Part shown: positions 8,577 through 16,694 of the stretch, piece after piece | Numbering within the stretch: the stretch's first letter is position 1 | Layout: the number at the start of each line of letters is the position of its first letter | Assembly (NCBI RefSeq): GCF_029958925.1 | Contig: NZ_CP124616.1 | Span: 310,001-374,000 of the forward strand | Direction of reading: 5' to 3' | DNA length: 64,000 nucleotides | Source of the DNA: Tropicibacter oceani | Lineage (GTDB): Bacteria; Pseudomonadota; Alphaproteobacteria; Rhodobacterales; Rhodobacteraceae | Translations under genes and position numbers: made by a program | The notes under the pieces: model-generated | Told to the model about the DNA's origin: nothing | What the model saw: only the letters and a program-made list of their open reading frames with translations | The model's database searches: none

Positions 8577-8725
8577 CCGACACCGTAAGCCGCCTTTGGC
8601 CCCAGCACGCCGACCACCTGACCGCGCGCGGTCCTTGCGCCTTGCTGCGCGGGGACGCTCCCTTTGACCTTGGCGTTGGCGTTGGCGATCTCCGCCGCCA
8701 TCCCCCTGTGCAGGAGGCCGTGTAA
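8573..8725 (+). CDS. Small ORF embedded in the GNAT operon (50 aa)
   Basis: Starts with ATGA overlapping the copy 3 stop and ends with TAATG overlapping the copy 4 start, so its position fits a translated gene in the coupled run. The protein begins MTDTVSRLWPQHADHL, has a central LLRGDAPFDLGVGVGDL (a 6-nt tandem repeat encodes GVGVG) and no membrane segment. I recognise no family. It may be a small modulator of the acetyltransferases, or merely a coupling spacer that keeps ribosomes moving. Confidence 0.6.
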   Translation: MTDTVSRLWPQHADHLTARGPCALLRGDAPFDLGVGVGDLRRHPPVQEAV

Positions 8726-9327
8726 TGGGCCATCGCGACATTCCCGTCCTTGAAACCAAGCGCCTGGTCCTGCGCGGCCCCGTGCCCGAGGATTACTCGG
8801 CCTTCAAGGCAACCTTTGCCAGCTATCGGTCCCGTTTCATGGGCGGGCCGCTGAATGCCTATGAGACCTGGATGCTGTATGCCGCCGAAATCGGTCATTG
8901 GGAAATTCGCGGCTATGGCATGTGGATGGTGCACGACAAGCAGACCGGTGAAACCGTCGGCATGGCCGGTGGCTGGTTCCCCGCCATGTGGCCCGAGCGC
9001 GAAATCGCCTGGATCATCTGGCCCGACAAGGTCGGACAGGGCTATGCCCTGGAGGCGACCGACCGCGTGCGCCGCTTTTTCTTTCACGATCGCGGGTGGG
9101 AAACCGCCGTCAGCTATATCGACCCCAAGAACCTCGATTCGATCCGGCTGGCCGAACGCCTGGGCTGCAAGAAAGACCCCGAGGCAAAGACCGTCGACGG
9201 CAATGACGCAGTCTATCGCCACCCGACACTGGCGCAGCTGCAAAGCCAGCTGGGCCACGGGATCGACATGGAAATCGCACACTACCAGGACCCGCTGTTC
9301 AAACCGAAAGGCTATGCAATTGACTGA
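8725..9327 (+). CDS. GNAT-family N-acetyltransferase, copy 4 (200 aa)
   Basis: Begins VLETKRLVLRGPVPEDYSAF. The acetyl-CoA part is AWIIWPDKVGQGYALEATDRVRRFFF (loop GQGYA) and SYIDPKNLDSIRLAERLGCKKD follows. It has a longer C-terminus than copies 1-3. It starts one nucleotide inside the stop of the 50-codon gene, and its end overlaps the chorismate mutase start by 14 nt. Substrate unknown. Confidence 0.88.
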   Translation: MGHRDIPVLETKRLVLRGPVPEDYSAFKATFASYRSRFMGGPLNAYETWMLYAAEIGHWEIRGYGMWMVHDKQTGETVGMAGGWFPAMWPEREIAWIIWPDKVGQGYALEATDRVRRFFFHDRGWETAVSYIDPKNLDSIRLAERLGCKKDPEAKTVDGNDAVYRHPTLAQLQSQLGHGIDMEIAHYQDPLFKPKGYAID

Positions 9328-9619
9328 GAACGCTGTCTCCCGTGCTGCCGAGCTGCTCAAAGAGCACCGCGAGTCGATCGACCGTCTGGACGCGATCCTC
9401 GTCTTTACGCTGGCCGAGCGGTTCAAACACACACAGGCCGTGGGCGTCCTCAAGGCGCAGCACGATCTTCCCCCATCCGACCCCGCGCGCGAGGAAAATC
9501 AGATCGCGCGGCTCCAGGATTTGGCTCTCCAGGCCGACCTAGACCCGGAATTCGCCAAGAAATTCCTGAACTTCGTCATTCAGGAAGTCATCCAGCACCA
9601 CAAGCAACACCAATCCTGA
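9314..9619 (+). CDS. AroQ-type chorismate mutase (101 aa)
   Basis: A small all-helical AroQ domain converting chorismate to prephenate in Phe/Tyr synthesis. Diagnostic features are LLKEHRESIDRLDAILVFTLAERF (helix 1 with the R..ID..D..L..L..R pattern) and VGVLKAQHDLPPSDPAREENQI (Lys and R/E contacts). It overlaps the last GNAT gene by 14 nt, so it belongs to the same operon, just ahead of rpsP. Confidence 0.88.
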   Translation: MQLTENAVSRAAELLKEHRESIDRLDAILVFTLAERFKHTQAVGVLKAQHDLPPSDPAREENQIARLQDLALQADLDPEFAKKFLNFVIQEVIQHHKQHQS

Positions 9620-9658
9620 CGGCATTGCCGTCAACCTGCCATTCAAAGGAGAAAACCA

Positions 9659-10039
9659 ATGGCTATCAAAATCCGTCTCGCCCGTGGCGGCTCCAAAAAG
9701 CGCCCCTTCTACCGCATCGTTGCTGCCGATTCGCGCATGCCGCGTGACGGCCGTTTCGTCGAAAAGCTGGGCACCTACAGCCCGCTGCTGCCCAAAGACA
9801 GCGAAGACCGCGTCAAGATGGACGTCGAGCGCATCCAGTACTGGCTGGGCCAGGGCGCGCAGACCACCGACCGCGTCGCACGCTTCCTCGAGGCCGCTGG
9901 CGTGACCGCCAAGACCGAGCGCGCCAACCCCAAGAAGGGCGCACCGGGCAAGAAAGCCCAGGACCGCGCTGAAGAAAAGGCCGCCAAGGCCGCCGCAGCT
10001 GCAGAAGCTCCGGCCGATGAAGAGGCTTCGGCAGAATAA
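9659..10039 (+). CDS. rpsP: 30S ribosomal protein S16 (126 aa)
   Basis: [40 protein letters not shown] is the signature S16 start. The C-terminus carries an alphaproteobacterial extension rich in Lys, Ala and Glu (residues about 85-126), making it longer than the roughly 82-residue E. coli protein. A strong AAAGGAG is about 8 nt before the ATG. Confidence 0.97.
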   Translation: MAIKIRLARGGSKKRPFYRIVAADSRMPRDGRFVEKLGTYSPLLPKDSEDRVKMDVERIQYWLGQGAQTTDRVARFLEAAGVTAKTERANPKKGAPGKKAQDRAEEKAAKAAAAAEAPADEEASAE

Positions 10040-10107
10040 TCTGACCGATTGGCCCACCCCGGCGGACAGCCCACCTGTCCGCCGGGGTACCTGACCGATG
10101 AGGCCAA

Positions 10108-10260
10108 ATGTTTCGTCCCGTCCGCCTTGTCGTTCTCTTGATGATCGCCTTTGTTGCGGGCATCTTCTTTGAGCGCAATTCCCAGGCCGAAGCCTGCGCG
10201 GCACTGGGCGGGGATTGGCGCATCGGGATCTGTTCCGTCAAAGGGGATGCACATGAGTGA
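10108..10260 (+). CDS. Small single-pass membrane protein (50 aa)
   Basis: The frame from ATG 10108 reads [18 protein letters not shown], a positively charged start followed by one hydrophobic helix, then a periplasmic-type tail with two cysteines ([10 protein letters not shown] and GICS). It sits between rpsP and rimM and overlaps the rimM start by 8 nt, a typical coupling. I recognise no named family. The Cys pair could form a disulfide. The position and helix make a real gene more likely than chance. Confidence 0.65.
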   Translation: MFRPVRLVVLLMIAFVAGIFFERNSQAEACAALGGDWRIGICSVKGDAHE

Positions 10261-10759
10261 TCTGGTCTGCGTTGGTGCCTTCTCGGGCGCGTTCGGCGTG
10301 CACGGCGAAGTCCGCCTGAAAAGTTTTACCGCCGACCCCCTGGCGATTGCCGACTACGCCCCCCTCACGCTTGAGGATGGCAGCGGCAGCTATGACATTC
10401 AAATCACACGCGAAATCAACAACGGTTTTGCCGCCCGCGTGACCGGCATCGCCACCAAGGAACAGGCGGACGCCCTGCGCGGCACGCGCCTGTTCGCCCC
10501 GCGCGACCGGCTGCCGTCGCTGCCGGACGATGAATATTACCATGCCGACCTGATCGGCGTTGCGGTTTTCGATGCGGGCGGCGCCCCTTTGGGCACGGTG
10601 AAATCGGTCCAGAACCACGGCGCCGCCGACCTGCTGGAGCTGGCCATCCCGGGGCAAAGCAAGACCGTGCTGCTGCCCTTTACGATGGCGGTGGTGCCAA
10701 CCGTCGACCTAGCGGCGGGGCGCATCGTCGCAGATCCGCCCGAAGGGCTGTTCGACTAG
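10253..10759 (+). CDS. rimM: 16S rRNA processing protein RimM (168 aa)
   Basis: Ribosome maturation factor for the 30S head that binds S19. N-terminal RimM barrel ([21 protein letters not shown]) and C-terminal PRC-like barrel ([24 protein letters not shown], ending [22 protein letters not shown]). The ATG at 10253 has AAAGGGG at good distance; the ATG at 10247 is too close to it. trmD, which often follows rimM, is not next here. Confidence 0.95.
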   Translation: MSDLVCVGAFSGAFGVHGEVRLKSFTADPLAIADYAPLTLEDGSGSYDIQITREINNGFAARVTGIATKEQADALRGTRLFAPRDRLPSLPDDEYYHADLIGVAVFDAGGAPLGTVKSVQNHGAADLLELAIPGQSKTVLLPFTMAVVPTVDLAAGRIVADPPEGLFD

Positions 10760-10767
10760 GGCGACCT

Positions 10768-10788
10768 GCCCCGGACCTGCTCCGGGGC
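10768..10788. terminator. GC-rich hairpin between convergent rimM and ureohydrolase genes
   Basis: A perfect 8-bp inverted repeat, GCCCCGGA / TCCGGGGC, with a 5-nt loop. It sits 8 nt after the rimM stop and 25 nt before the convergent gene's stop. There is no T-run, so it may be a weak terminator or an RNA end-protecting hairpin for both. Confidence 0.5.
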
Positions 10789-10812
10789 CTCATCGCCCGA
10801 GGTTCTTCCGGA

Positions 10813-11778
10813 TCACGTCCGGGACGGGGACAGCATCGCGCACAGTATTTCGAACATGATCGACACGCCCAGAAAGGCCGTCCCGCCCGAGGCATCGAAG
10901 GGCGGCGACACTTCGACCATGTCGGCCCCCGCGATATCCACCCCGTAAAGTTCGCGGCAGACCTGAAGCGCCTGAAAGCTGTTCGGCCCGCCCACTTCGG
11001 GCGTGCCTGTGCCGGGGGCAAAGGTCGGGTCGACGAAATCGATGTCATAGCTGACATAGGTCGGGGCCTGGCCCACGATCTTGCGCGCTTCGGCCATGAC
11101 ATCGGGAATGCCGCGGTCAAACAGCTCTTCTATCGTGACGATGCGGATGCCGGCCGATTTGGCAAACTCGCGATCTTCGGTGTCGTACATGGTGCCGCGA
11201 ATGCCGATCTGGATCACCCGCCCGGGGTCCAGCAACCCCTCTTCGACGGCGCGCCGGAAGGGTGTGCCATGGGTGTACATCGTGCCGCCAAAATAGGAAT
11301 GGAACAGGTCGGTGTGGCTGTCGAAATGGATCATGCCAAGCGGGCCCCGTTTGGCCAGCGCCCGCAGGATCGGCAGCGATGTCAGGTGATCCCCGCCCGC
11401 GGTCAGCGGCCGGATTCCGGCGGCAACCAGCCCGTCATAAAACCCGGTAATCCGTGTCATCGAATCCTGGATATCCGCCGGGTTCGGCCCCACGTCCCCC
11501 AGATCGGCGCAATTGACCATTTCAAAGGGGCGCATGCCATTCACCGCATGTTGCGCACGGATCATGGTCGAGGCATCGCGCAGCTGGCGCGGCCCGTGGC
11601 GCGGGCCGGGGCGGTTGGTGGTGCCGCTGTCCCATGGCACGCCGACAAGGCCGATCTGCACATCCGCAAAGCGCGGGTGCGATGGCGGCACATGTGGCAA
11701 CCGCATAAAGGTCGGAACGCCCGCGAAACGGGGCAGATCGAAGCCTGAAACCGGGTGAAAGAAGCTGTCCGACGTCAT
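10813..11778 (-). CDS. Ureohydrolase: agmatinase / guanidinobutyrase-like (321 aa)
   Basis: A binuclear Mn hydrolase of the arginase-agmatinase family that releases urea from a guanidino compound. Metal-binding motifs are complete: GGDH (128-131), HFDSHTD (151-157) and DIDFVDP (245-251), followed by VEVSPPFD. The ATG at 11778 was chosen for its upstream AAGGA. Substrate cannot be settled from motifs: agmatine and 4-guanidinobutyrate are the likely options. Confidence 0.88.
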   Translation of the reverse strand: MTSDSFFHPVSGFDLPRFAGVPTFMRLPHVPPSHPRFADVQIGLVGVPWDSGTTNRPGPRHGPRQLRDASTMIRAQHAVNGMRPFEMVNCADLGDVGPNPADIQDSMTRITGFYDGLVAAGIRPLTAGGDHLTSLPILRALAKRGPLGMIHFDSHTDLFHSYFGGTMYTHGTPFRRAVEEGLLDPGRVIQIGIRGTMYDTEDREFAKSAGIRIVTIEELFDRGIPDVMAEARKIVGQAPTYVSYDIDFVDPTFAPGTGTPEVGGPNSFQALQVCRELYGVDIAGADMVEVSPPFDASGGTAFLGVSIMFEILCAMLSPSRT

Positions 11779-11826
11779 GTTCTGATCCTTGTTGCTGTGA
11801 ATGCGGGAATGTCCGACCAAGCTGCG

Positions 11827-12702
11827 TCAGCCCAGCGCCGGCAGGCGGGCATGGCGTGTCACCGGGCCGTCGCCCTGGACGGCGATGCGGGCCACGGCGT
11901 CCCTGATCGGCTCGTAGGCGACCGCCATGTGGTGGGCGTTGGCGTGCAGCAGGGTATCCCTGTCCACCGCCATCGCGACATGGCCTTTCCAGAAGAACAG
12001 GTCGCCCGCCCGCGCGGGGGAATCGGGTGGCATGGTCTCGCCAAGGGCGTCCTTTTGCAGGTCGCTGTCGCCGGGACAGGGGTGACCACAAGCCAAAAGC
12101 GCCGCCTGCACCAGACCGGAACAGTCGATCCCAAAGGCGGAATTGCCGCCCCAGACATAGGGCGTGCCCAGGTACATCCGCGCCACCTGGACCGGGTCGG
12201 GCAGAAAGGGTTGCAAGGGGCGCAAATGGCGGCTTGGCATCCAGTTGGTCCAGAGTTTGCCCGGATCCTCCGGGAACCGCACGGCAACGCCGGACCAGTC
12301 TTCGCGCTCTTCGATCACCTCGACGAAGGATCCAAAGGACAGATCGAATATCGGCTCATAGGTTTTCAGGTCAGGCGTTGCCTTGAGATAGCTGCGAATG
12401 GCCGCCAGCGTGTGGGTCGGCTGGCGAAAGGCGGCATGCAGCGCATCATTGGCGATATAGCCGGTGTAGCCGTCCTTTTGCGCAAAGCCAAAGCTGTGGT
12501 CATCCCCCCTGTCCAGCACGCAAAAGGGCTCTCCGAACAGCAGCTCCCTTTCGCGTTTGCCGCCCGGCTTGTCCAGCAACGGCACCTTGCCGCCTGCCAC
12601 CTGCGCCCAGGTGCCATCGGTAAACCGCGCCGCCTGAACCTGCCCTTCAAGCGAGCTGTGGGCGACCTGCCCGTTGGACCAGAGCAAACGGCGATCGGTC
12701 AT
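11827..12702 (-). CDS. NlpC/P60 cell-wall hydrolase with N-terminal SH3 domains (291 aa)
   Basis: A C-terminal NlpC/P60 cysteine peptidase domain shows Cys in GIDCSGLVQ, His in KGHVAMAVD and a polar residue near HANAHHMAV. The N-terminal half (PLLDKPGGKRERELLFGEPFCVLDR and YTGYIANDAL) looks like bacterial SH3 modules that bind murein. No signal peptide is seen, so it may act in murein peptide recycling. It overlaps the leucyl aminopeptidase stop by ATGA, linking it to peptide degradation. Confidence 0.88.
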   Translation of the reverse strand: MTDRRLLWSNGQVAHSSLEGQVQAARFTDGTWAQVAGGKVPLLDKPGGKRERELLFGEPFCVLDRGDDHSFGFAQKDGYTGYIANDALHAAFRQPTHTLAAIRSYLKATPDLKTYEPIFDLSFGSFVEVIEEREDWSGVAVRFPEDPGKLWTNWMPSRHLRPLQPFLPDPVQVARMYLGTPYVWGGNSAFGIDCSGLVQAALLACGHPCPGDSDLQKDALGETMPPDSPARAGDLFFWKGHVAMAVDRDTLLHANAHHMAVAYEPIRDAVARIAVQGDGPVTRHARLPALG

Positions 12703-14084
12703 AGCCCCAACACTTTGGGCAAGGCCGCAAGGATGGCGCGCCCGCCCTGGCCAAAGCCACCCTTGCTGCGCCCCGGAGCGGCGCTGGGTTGCCACGAATA
12801 GATGTCGAAATGGGCATAGGATTTGGCCCCGGCCGTGAACCGGCGCAGGAACAATGCGGCGGTGATGGCACCGGCAAAGCCGCCCTTGGGCGCGTTGTCC
12901 AGATCGGCGATGCCCGGTTCGATCAACGCCTCGTAGGGGTCGTGGAACGGCAGGCGCCAGACCGGGTCGGCCGCCTGACCGGCGGCGTCGGCCAGCGCCC
13001 GGGCCAGCGTTTCGTCATCGGTAAAGAAAGGCGCGATATCCGGCCCCACCGCGACGCGGGCGGCACCGGTCAGCGTGGCCAGCGAAAGCATCAGATCGGG
13101 CGCCTCCTCGGCGCCGTAGACCAGCGCATCGGCCAGCACCAGCCGCCCTTCGGCGTCGGTGTTGTTGATCTCGACCGTCATGCCGTTGCGCGCGGTCAGG
13201 ATGTCCTGCGGCCGGAAACTGTTGCCGGACACGGCGTTTTCGACGGCGGGGATCAGGACCCGCAGTTGCACCGGCAAGCCCAGCGCCATGATCATCCGGG
13301 CCAGGCCAAGCGTGTTGGCCGCGCCGCCCATGTCCTTTTTCATCAACCCCATCGACGCACCGGGTTTCAGGTTCAACCCGCCCGTGTCAAAGCAGACCCC
13401 CTTGCCGACCAGTGTCAGTTTCGGACCGCTGTTGCCCCAGCGCATGTCGATCAGCCGCGGCGCCTGCTCGGCGGCGCGGCCGACCGCATGGATCATCGGC
13501 AGGTTTGCCTGAAGCAGGGAATCGCCCGTCGTGACCTCGATCGCGGCACCAAAGGCCCCGGCCAATTCCCGTGCGGATTTTTCCAGTTCGGCCGGGCCCA
13601 TGTCATTGGTGGGGGTGTTCACCAGATCGCGGGTCAATGCCTCGGACGCGGCAAGGATTTCCAGCCGCGCTGCATCGACCCCCGCCGGGGCGACAAGCCC
13701 CGCGCAGCTGGGCGCGTTGTCGTGATAGCGGGAAAAGCCGTAGCCGGCCAAAAGCCAGCCCAGCGCCTCGGTCTCGAGCCGGTCATCGGGCAGATCATTG
13801 GCCAGGCGATAGTCCCCCGGCGCAAGCGCGGTGGCCGCCGCCGCAAGGACGAACCGTTGGCGCGCCCGCTGCGCCGCAGTGCCATAACCGGCAAGCGCCG
13901 CCCTGGGCGTGCCGTCCGGCCCCGGCAGCATCAGGGTCGCGCCCATGCCTGCAGAAAATCCGCTGGCCTTGACCCACTGGCGGGTAGGATCGTCCTGCCC
14001 CTCCAGCCAGGGCTCTAAACCGTCCGGTTCAAGCACGAACAGCGGCAAGGCATCGGTGTCGGAAGAGGCAAAAGTCAGGGGCAT
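12699..14084 (-). CDS. M17 leucyl aminopeptidase family protein (461 aa)
   Basis: A two-zinc cytosolic aminopeptidase. The family signature NNTDAEGRLVLADAL and the metal-binding segment LVGKGVCFDTGGLNLKPGASMGLMKKDMGG are present. An N-terminal regulatory domain of about 150 residues is somewhat shorter than in E. coli PepA. It is followed in the same operon by the NlpC/P60 hydrolase, which suggests turnover of cell-wall or other peptides. Confidence 0.92.
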   Translation of the reverse strand: MPLTFASSDTDALPLFVLEPDGLEPWLEGQDDPTRQWVKASGFSAGMGATLMLPGPDGTPRAALAGYGTAAQRARQRFVLAAAATALAPGDYRLANDLPDDRLETEALGWLLAGYGFSRYHDNAPSCAGLVAPAGVDAARLEILAASEALTRDLVNTPTNDMGPAELEKSARELAGAFGAAIEVTTGDSLLQANLPMIHAVGRAAEQAPRLIDMRWGNSGPKLTLVGKGVCFDTGGLNLKPGASMGLMKKDMGGAANTLGLARMIMALGLPVQLRVLIPAVENAVSGNSFRPQDILTARNGMTVEINNTDAEGRLVLADALVYGAEEAPDLMLSLATLTGAARVAVGPDIAPFFTDDETLARALADAAGQAADPVWRLPFHDPYEALIEPGIADLDNAPKGGFAGAITAALFLRRFTAGAKSYAHFDIYSWQPSAAPGRSKGGFGQGGRAILAALPKVLGL

Positions 14085-14142
14085 CGGTCATCCTATGAAC
14101 AGTTGCCGCCAGCCTAGACTGGCCATCGGCAACCGCAAGGGG

Positions 14143-14523
14143 TCAGACCGAAAACTCCTGCAGGTCCCACAGCATGGCAAGCGATCCTTCCCCCATCCGG
14201 GCCAGTCGCGCCATGGTCGCGGCCTCGGCCACGCGATCGCCGAATTCGATGCAGATCATCACGTCACGCGCCACCTTGGACAGGCTTTGCAGCCCGATCT
14301 GGTCGGCGATCGCGCTGAGGGCGCGCAGCCCCTTGTGCAGGTCTACCCTTGGCCCGCGATTGGACTGTTCCTGAACCTGGCACAACCGTTGCGCCAGATC
14401 TTCCATGGCGCGGCAGACGACATCCTCGGCGGCGTGCAGCCCCAGGTCGTTGCGCAGCGTTTCGATTTGCCCCTGCTCCACGCGCGGTCTTTCCGCTGGC
14501 GCCAGATAAGTAACCTCTTTCAC
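14143..14523 (-). CDS. Conserved-looking helical protein of unknown function (126 aa)
   Basis: The frame starts with GTG at 14523 behind a GGGGTGAG-type ribosome binding site. The protein is all-helical and soluble (AAEDVVCRAMEDLAQRLCQV and LHKGLRALSAIADQIGLQSLSKVARDVM), spacing reminiscent of a four-helix bundle such as an Hpt domain, but no phosphotransfer HxxKG motif is clear (HKGLRAL is the nearest). It is upstream of pepA with a gap of about 60 nt. No firm family. Confidence 0.7.
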   Translation of the reverse strand: MKEVTYLAPAERPRVEQGQIETLRNDLGLHAAEDVVCRAMEDLAQRLCQVQEQSNRGPRVDLHKGLRALSAIADQIGLQSLSKVARDVMICIEFGDRVAEAATMARLARMGEGSLAMLWDLQEFSV

Positions 14524-14676
14524 GTCTCACCCCATTTGGTTTTTGCCCCCACGGCATGACGCAACATGCGCAAAGGACCTTCCCAAATCGTTAGGCGCCC
14601 AGGTTCTTTTCCCTCGAATTCACTTTGAATTCCGCGTAATGGACGGCAAGTTCAACGAGAACACTTGGAGGACACC

Positions 14677-15324
14677 ATGCACCCCGTACGCCCGCTTCCT
14701 GGATATCTGGTCCAGCGCTACCACGGTTGGAAAGCCACATCCTATTCAGAGAACCGTGCATGGTATCGCAGATTGGCCGACGAAGGGCAGCGCCCGCGCG
14801 CCATGGTCATCTCGTGCTGCGACTCGCGCGTGCATGTGACCTCGATCTTTGGGGCCGACCAGGGTGAGTTCTTTATCCACCGCAATATCGCCAACCTCGT
14901 GCCGCCCTACCAGCCCGACGGCAATCAGCACGGCACCAGTGCCGCCGTGGAATTCGCCGTCACCGCGCTGAAGGTGGCGCATGTAATCGTGCTGGGCCAT
15001 TCGCAGTGCGGCGGCGTCAAGGGCTGTCTGGACATGTGCGAAGGGCGCGCCCCCGAGCTGGAGGAAAGCACATCCTTTGTCGGGCGCTGGATGGACATCC
15101 TTCGCCCCGGCTATGAACGGATCAAGGATACCGCCCCCGAACAGGCCACCCGCGCGCTTGAAAAAGAGGCGGTCGTGGTGTCGATCCAGAACCTGATGAC
15201 CTTTCCCTTCGTGGAAAAGGCCGTGCAGAGCAACGAGATGACCCTACACGGATTGTGGACGGACATCGGCGAAGGCGGGCTGGAATACCTTGACCCCGCC
15301 ACGGGCGACTTTCTGCCCGTCTGA
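14677..15324 (+). CDS. Beta-class carbonic anhydrase (215 aa)
   Basis: Interconverts CO2 and bicarbonate. Zinc ligands are Cys47 and Asp49 in SCCDSR, His108 and Cys111 in LGHSQCGG. The ATG at 14677 has GGAGG 5 nt upstream; a TTG at 14665 overlaps that site and was rejected. FFIHRNIANLVP and HGTSAAVEFAV are further family segments. The gene is alone, flanked by opposite-strand genes. Confidence 0.95.
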   Translation: MHPVRPLPGYLVQRYHGWKATSYSENRAWYRRLADEGQRPRAMVISCCDSRVHVTSIFGADQGEFFIHRNIANLVPPYQPDGNQHGTSAAVEFAVTALKVAHVIVLGHSQCGGVKGCLDMCEGRAPELEESTSFVGRWMDILRPGYERIKDTAPEQATRALEKEAVVVSIQNLMTFPFVEKAVQSNEMTLHGLWTDIGEGGLEYLDPATGDFLPV

Positions 15325-15351
15325 ACCCGGGAAAACCACGGCTCTCGGGGG

Positions 15352-15687
15352 TTAATGCAGTTCCCCCGCGTGCCCGTCGGCCGAGGCGCGCACTGCGGGC
15401 CTGCCGATCCGGGCGGCGATCTCGCGCAGCGGGATGCCAAGGCTGCTGCCAGTGCAAAGCCCCTGCCCCGCCTCGTCCAGGATCACCAGGTGACCTTCGC
15501 GAAAGGCGAGACCATAGCCTTTTTCTGACAGCTTGACCAAGATGTCCTGCCAGCTGGCAGCGGTTTCCAGGATCGGCCTCAGAAAAGCGCGCAACAGGAC
15601 CAATGTTTCGCAGTCCCGTGGCGCAGGAAGCCCGCCTTGGGCGTCGGCGGCGGCCCGGCCAGCCGTGTCTTCGGATTGATAACGCAT
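15352..15687 (-). CDS. Small protein with a relaxase-C-terminus-like repeat (111 aa)
   Basis: AAGGAG lies 7 nt before the ATG at 15687, so this is very probably translated. The core SWQDILVKLSEKGYGLAFREG, then LCTGSSLGIPLREIAARIGRP, matches the neighbouring divergent gene (15810-16229) in pattern. A similar pattern (SW..L...L..KGY.L....G...L....G...S..LG.....L..RIG.P) is, as I recall, found at the ends of plasmid relaxases. The family name and role are not known to me. Confidence 0.75.
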   Translation of the reverse strand: MRYQSEDTAGRAAADAQGGLPAPRDCETLVLLRAFLRPILETAASWQDILVKLSEKGYGLAFREGHLVILDEAGQGLCTGSSLGIPLREIAARIGRPAVRASADGHAGELH

Positions 15688-15809
15688 TGCTCAACTCCTT
15701 GCCTGTGCAGAAAGCATTCCAGCAGAAAACGGCAGAAATGCGGCCAATTTCCTAGGATTGCGCCTGATGTGGCAACGATGCCTTAACCAGTGTCAGGCAG
15801 GCTGGCGCG

Positions 15810-16229
15810 ATGGGACACGACAAGGCCATCCACTTTCTTCCGGGCTGCCAGCCTTTCGACAGCGATCCACCGGGCGCGGGACTGGCCCCGGCGTTGGGCA
15901 GGGCGCCGCCGCCGGGTCGCGCGATTGGCACCCCAGCCAGACAAGGCGCGCATGGCGCATTGCGCCGTGAACTGCACGACGATTTCGCCCATGCCAAAAG
16001 CTGGCCTGAATTGCAGGGGCGACTGCTGCTTAAGGGGTACGTGCTGCGCATTGCCGGCGGTGGCCTTGCCCTGCATGCGCGCGCAAACGGGACGCGCCTT
16101 TGCCGGATCTCGGACCTGGGGCATCCATACAGCGCGCTGATCCGGCGGATCGGCCTGCCGTTTCCCGGGCACGCCCATCGCCGTATTGCCGAATACTTCC
16201 TTGGGAAAGCGGTCCGTCGATCGCCCTGA
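15810..16229 (+). CDS. Paralogue of the small protein at 15352 (139 aa)
   Basis: The segment SWPELQGRLLLKGYVLRIAGG, then LCRISDLGHPYSALIRRIGLP, lines up with the core of the divergent neighbour, which supports it being a real gene although the ribosome binding site is weak. The N-terminal 60 residues are Pro/Gly rich. It ends 8 nt from the convergent gene at 16238. Function unknown. Confidence 0.62.
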   Translation: MGHDKAIHFLPGCQPFDSDPPGAGLAPALGRAPPPGRAIGTPARQGAHGALRRELHDDFAHAKSWPELQGRLLLKGYVLRIAGGGLALHARANGTRLCRISDLGHPYSALIRRIGLPFPGHAHRRIAEYFLGKAVRRSP

Positions 16230-16237
16230 GCCTTGGC

Positions 16238-16396
16238 TCAGCAGGCCTGAGACGCGCCGCCAAGACCAACAAAGCCGCGCGATGCACGCCCGAACAGACG
16301 CGCCTGCAAGGGCCGCGACCGCCGAGGGCCTGCCTGCATGCGGGTCAGGGCGCGCAGGCGCCGGGCACGGGCCATTTCACTCAGATTGTCTGTCAT
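16238..16396 (-). CDS. Small basic protein (52 aa)
   Basis: An excellent GAGGAG lies 7 nt before the ATG at 16396. The protein begins MTDNLSEMARARRLRALTRMQ and is very Arg-rich (about one residue in five), ending GLGGASQAC. It could bind nucleic acid or be an amphipathic peptide. No family recognised. The gene is too short to be sure without homologues. Confidence 0.5.
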   Translation of the reverse strand: MTDNLSEMARARRLRALTRMQAGPRRSRPLQARLFGRASRGFVGLGGASQAC

Positions 16397-16694
16397 TTCC
16401 GAACTCCTCGATCTGCCAATCGCCGTCTGTTGACCTGCCCTTCCGGGCGGGTCGCAGCGTTTCAACGATGCCCACCCTGCCCGGCAACTATGGCGCAAGA
16501 AGGACCGCAAGCGGACAGGCAAAAGGTGTTTTCTGGGTGACATGCCTGGGCCACGCAGGCCCGTGGCAAGGTCCGGATCGGCCCGCGCCGTCGCATCAGC
16601 ATGACCAAAAGGAAGACGTCCGGTCGGCGCGGCGGTGCCAGAGAGAGCTGAGCAAGCACGCCGCGCCAGAGAGAGAGACGGAGAGAGAGAGATT
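16397..16694. other. Non-coding stretch with GA microsatellite
   Basis: About 300 nt in which I see no gene with a ribosome binding site. It contains an interrupted (GA)n tract at 16641-16647 and 16668-16692, and an imperfect inverted repeat around CCTGGGCC / GGCCCGTGG near 16545-16566. Promoter of the small gene at 16238-16396 must be here. Confidence 0.4.
16668..16692. repeat. (GA)n simple-sequence tract
   Basis: Five GA units, a CG interruption, then six more GA units; a shorter GA tract lies 20 nt upstream. The end of the tract is just beyond the stop codon of the gene at 16695-16979. Such tracts can change length by slippage, but here no reading frame would be affected. Confidence 0.8.
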
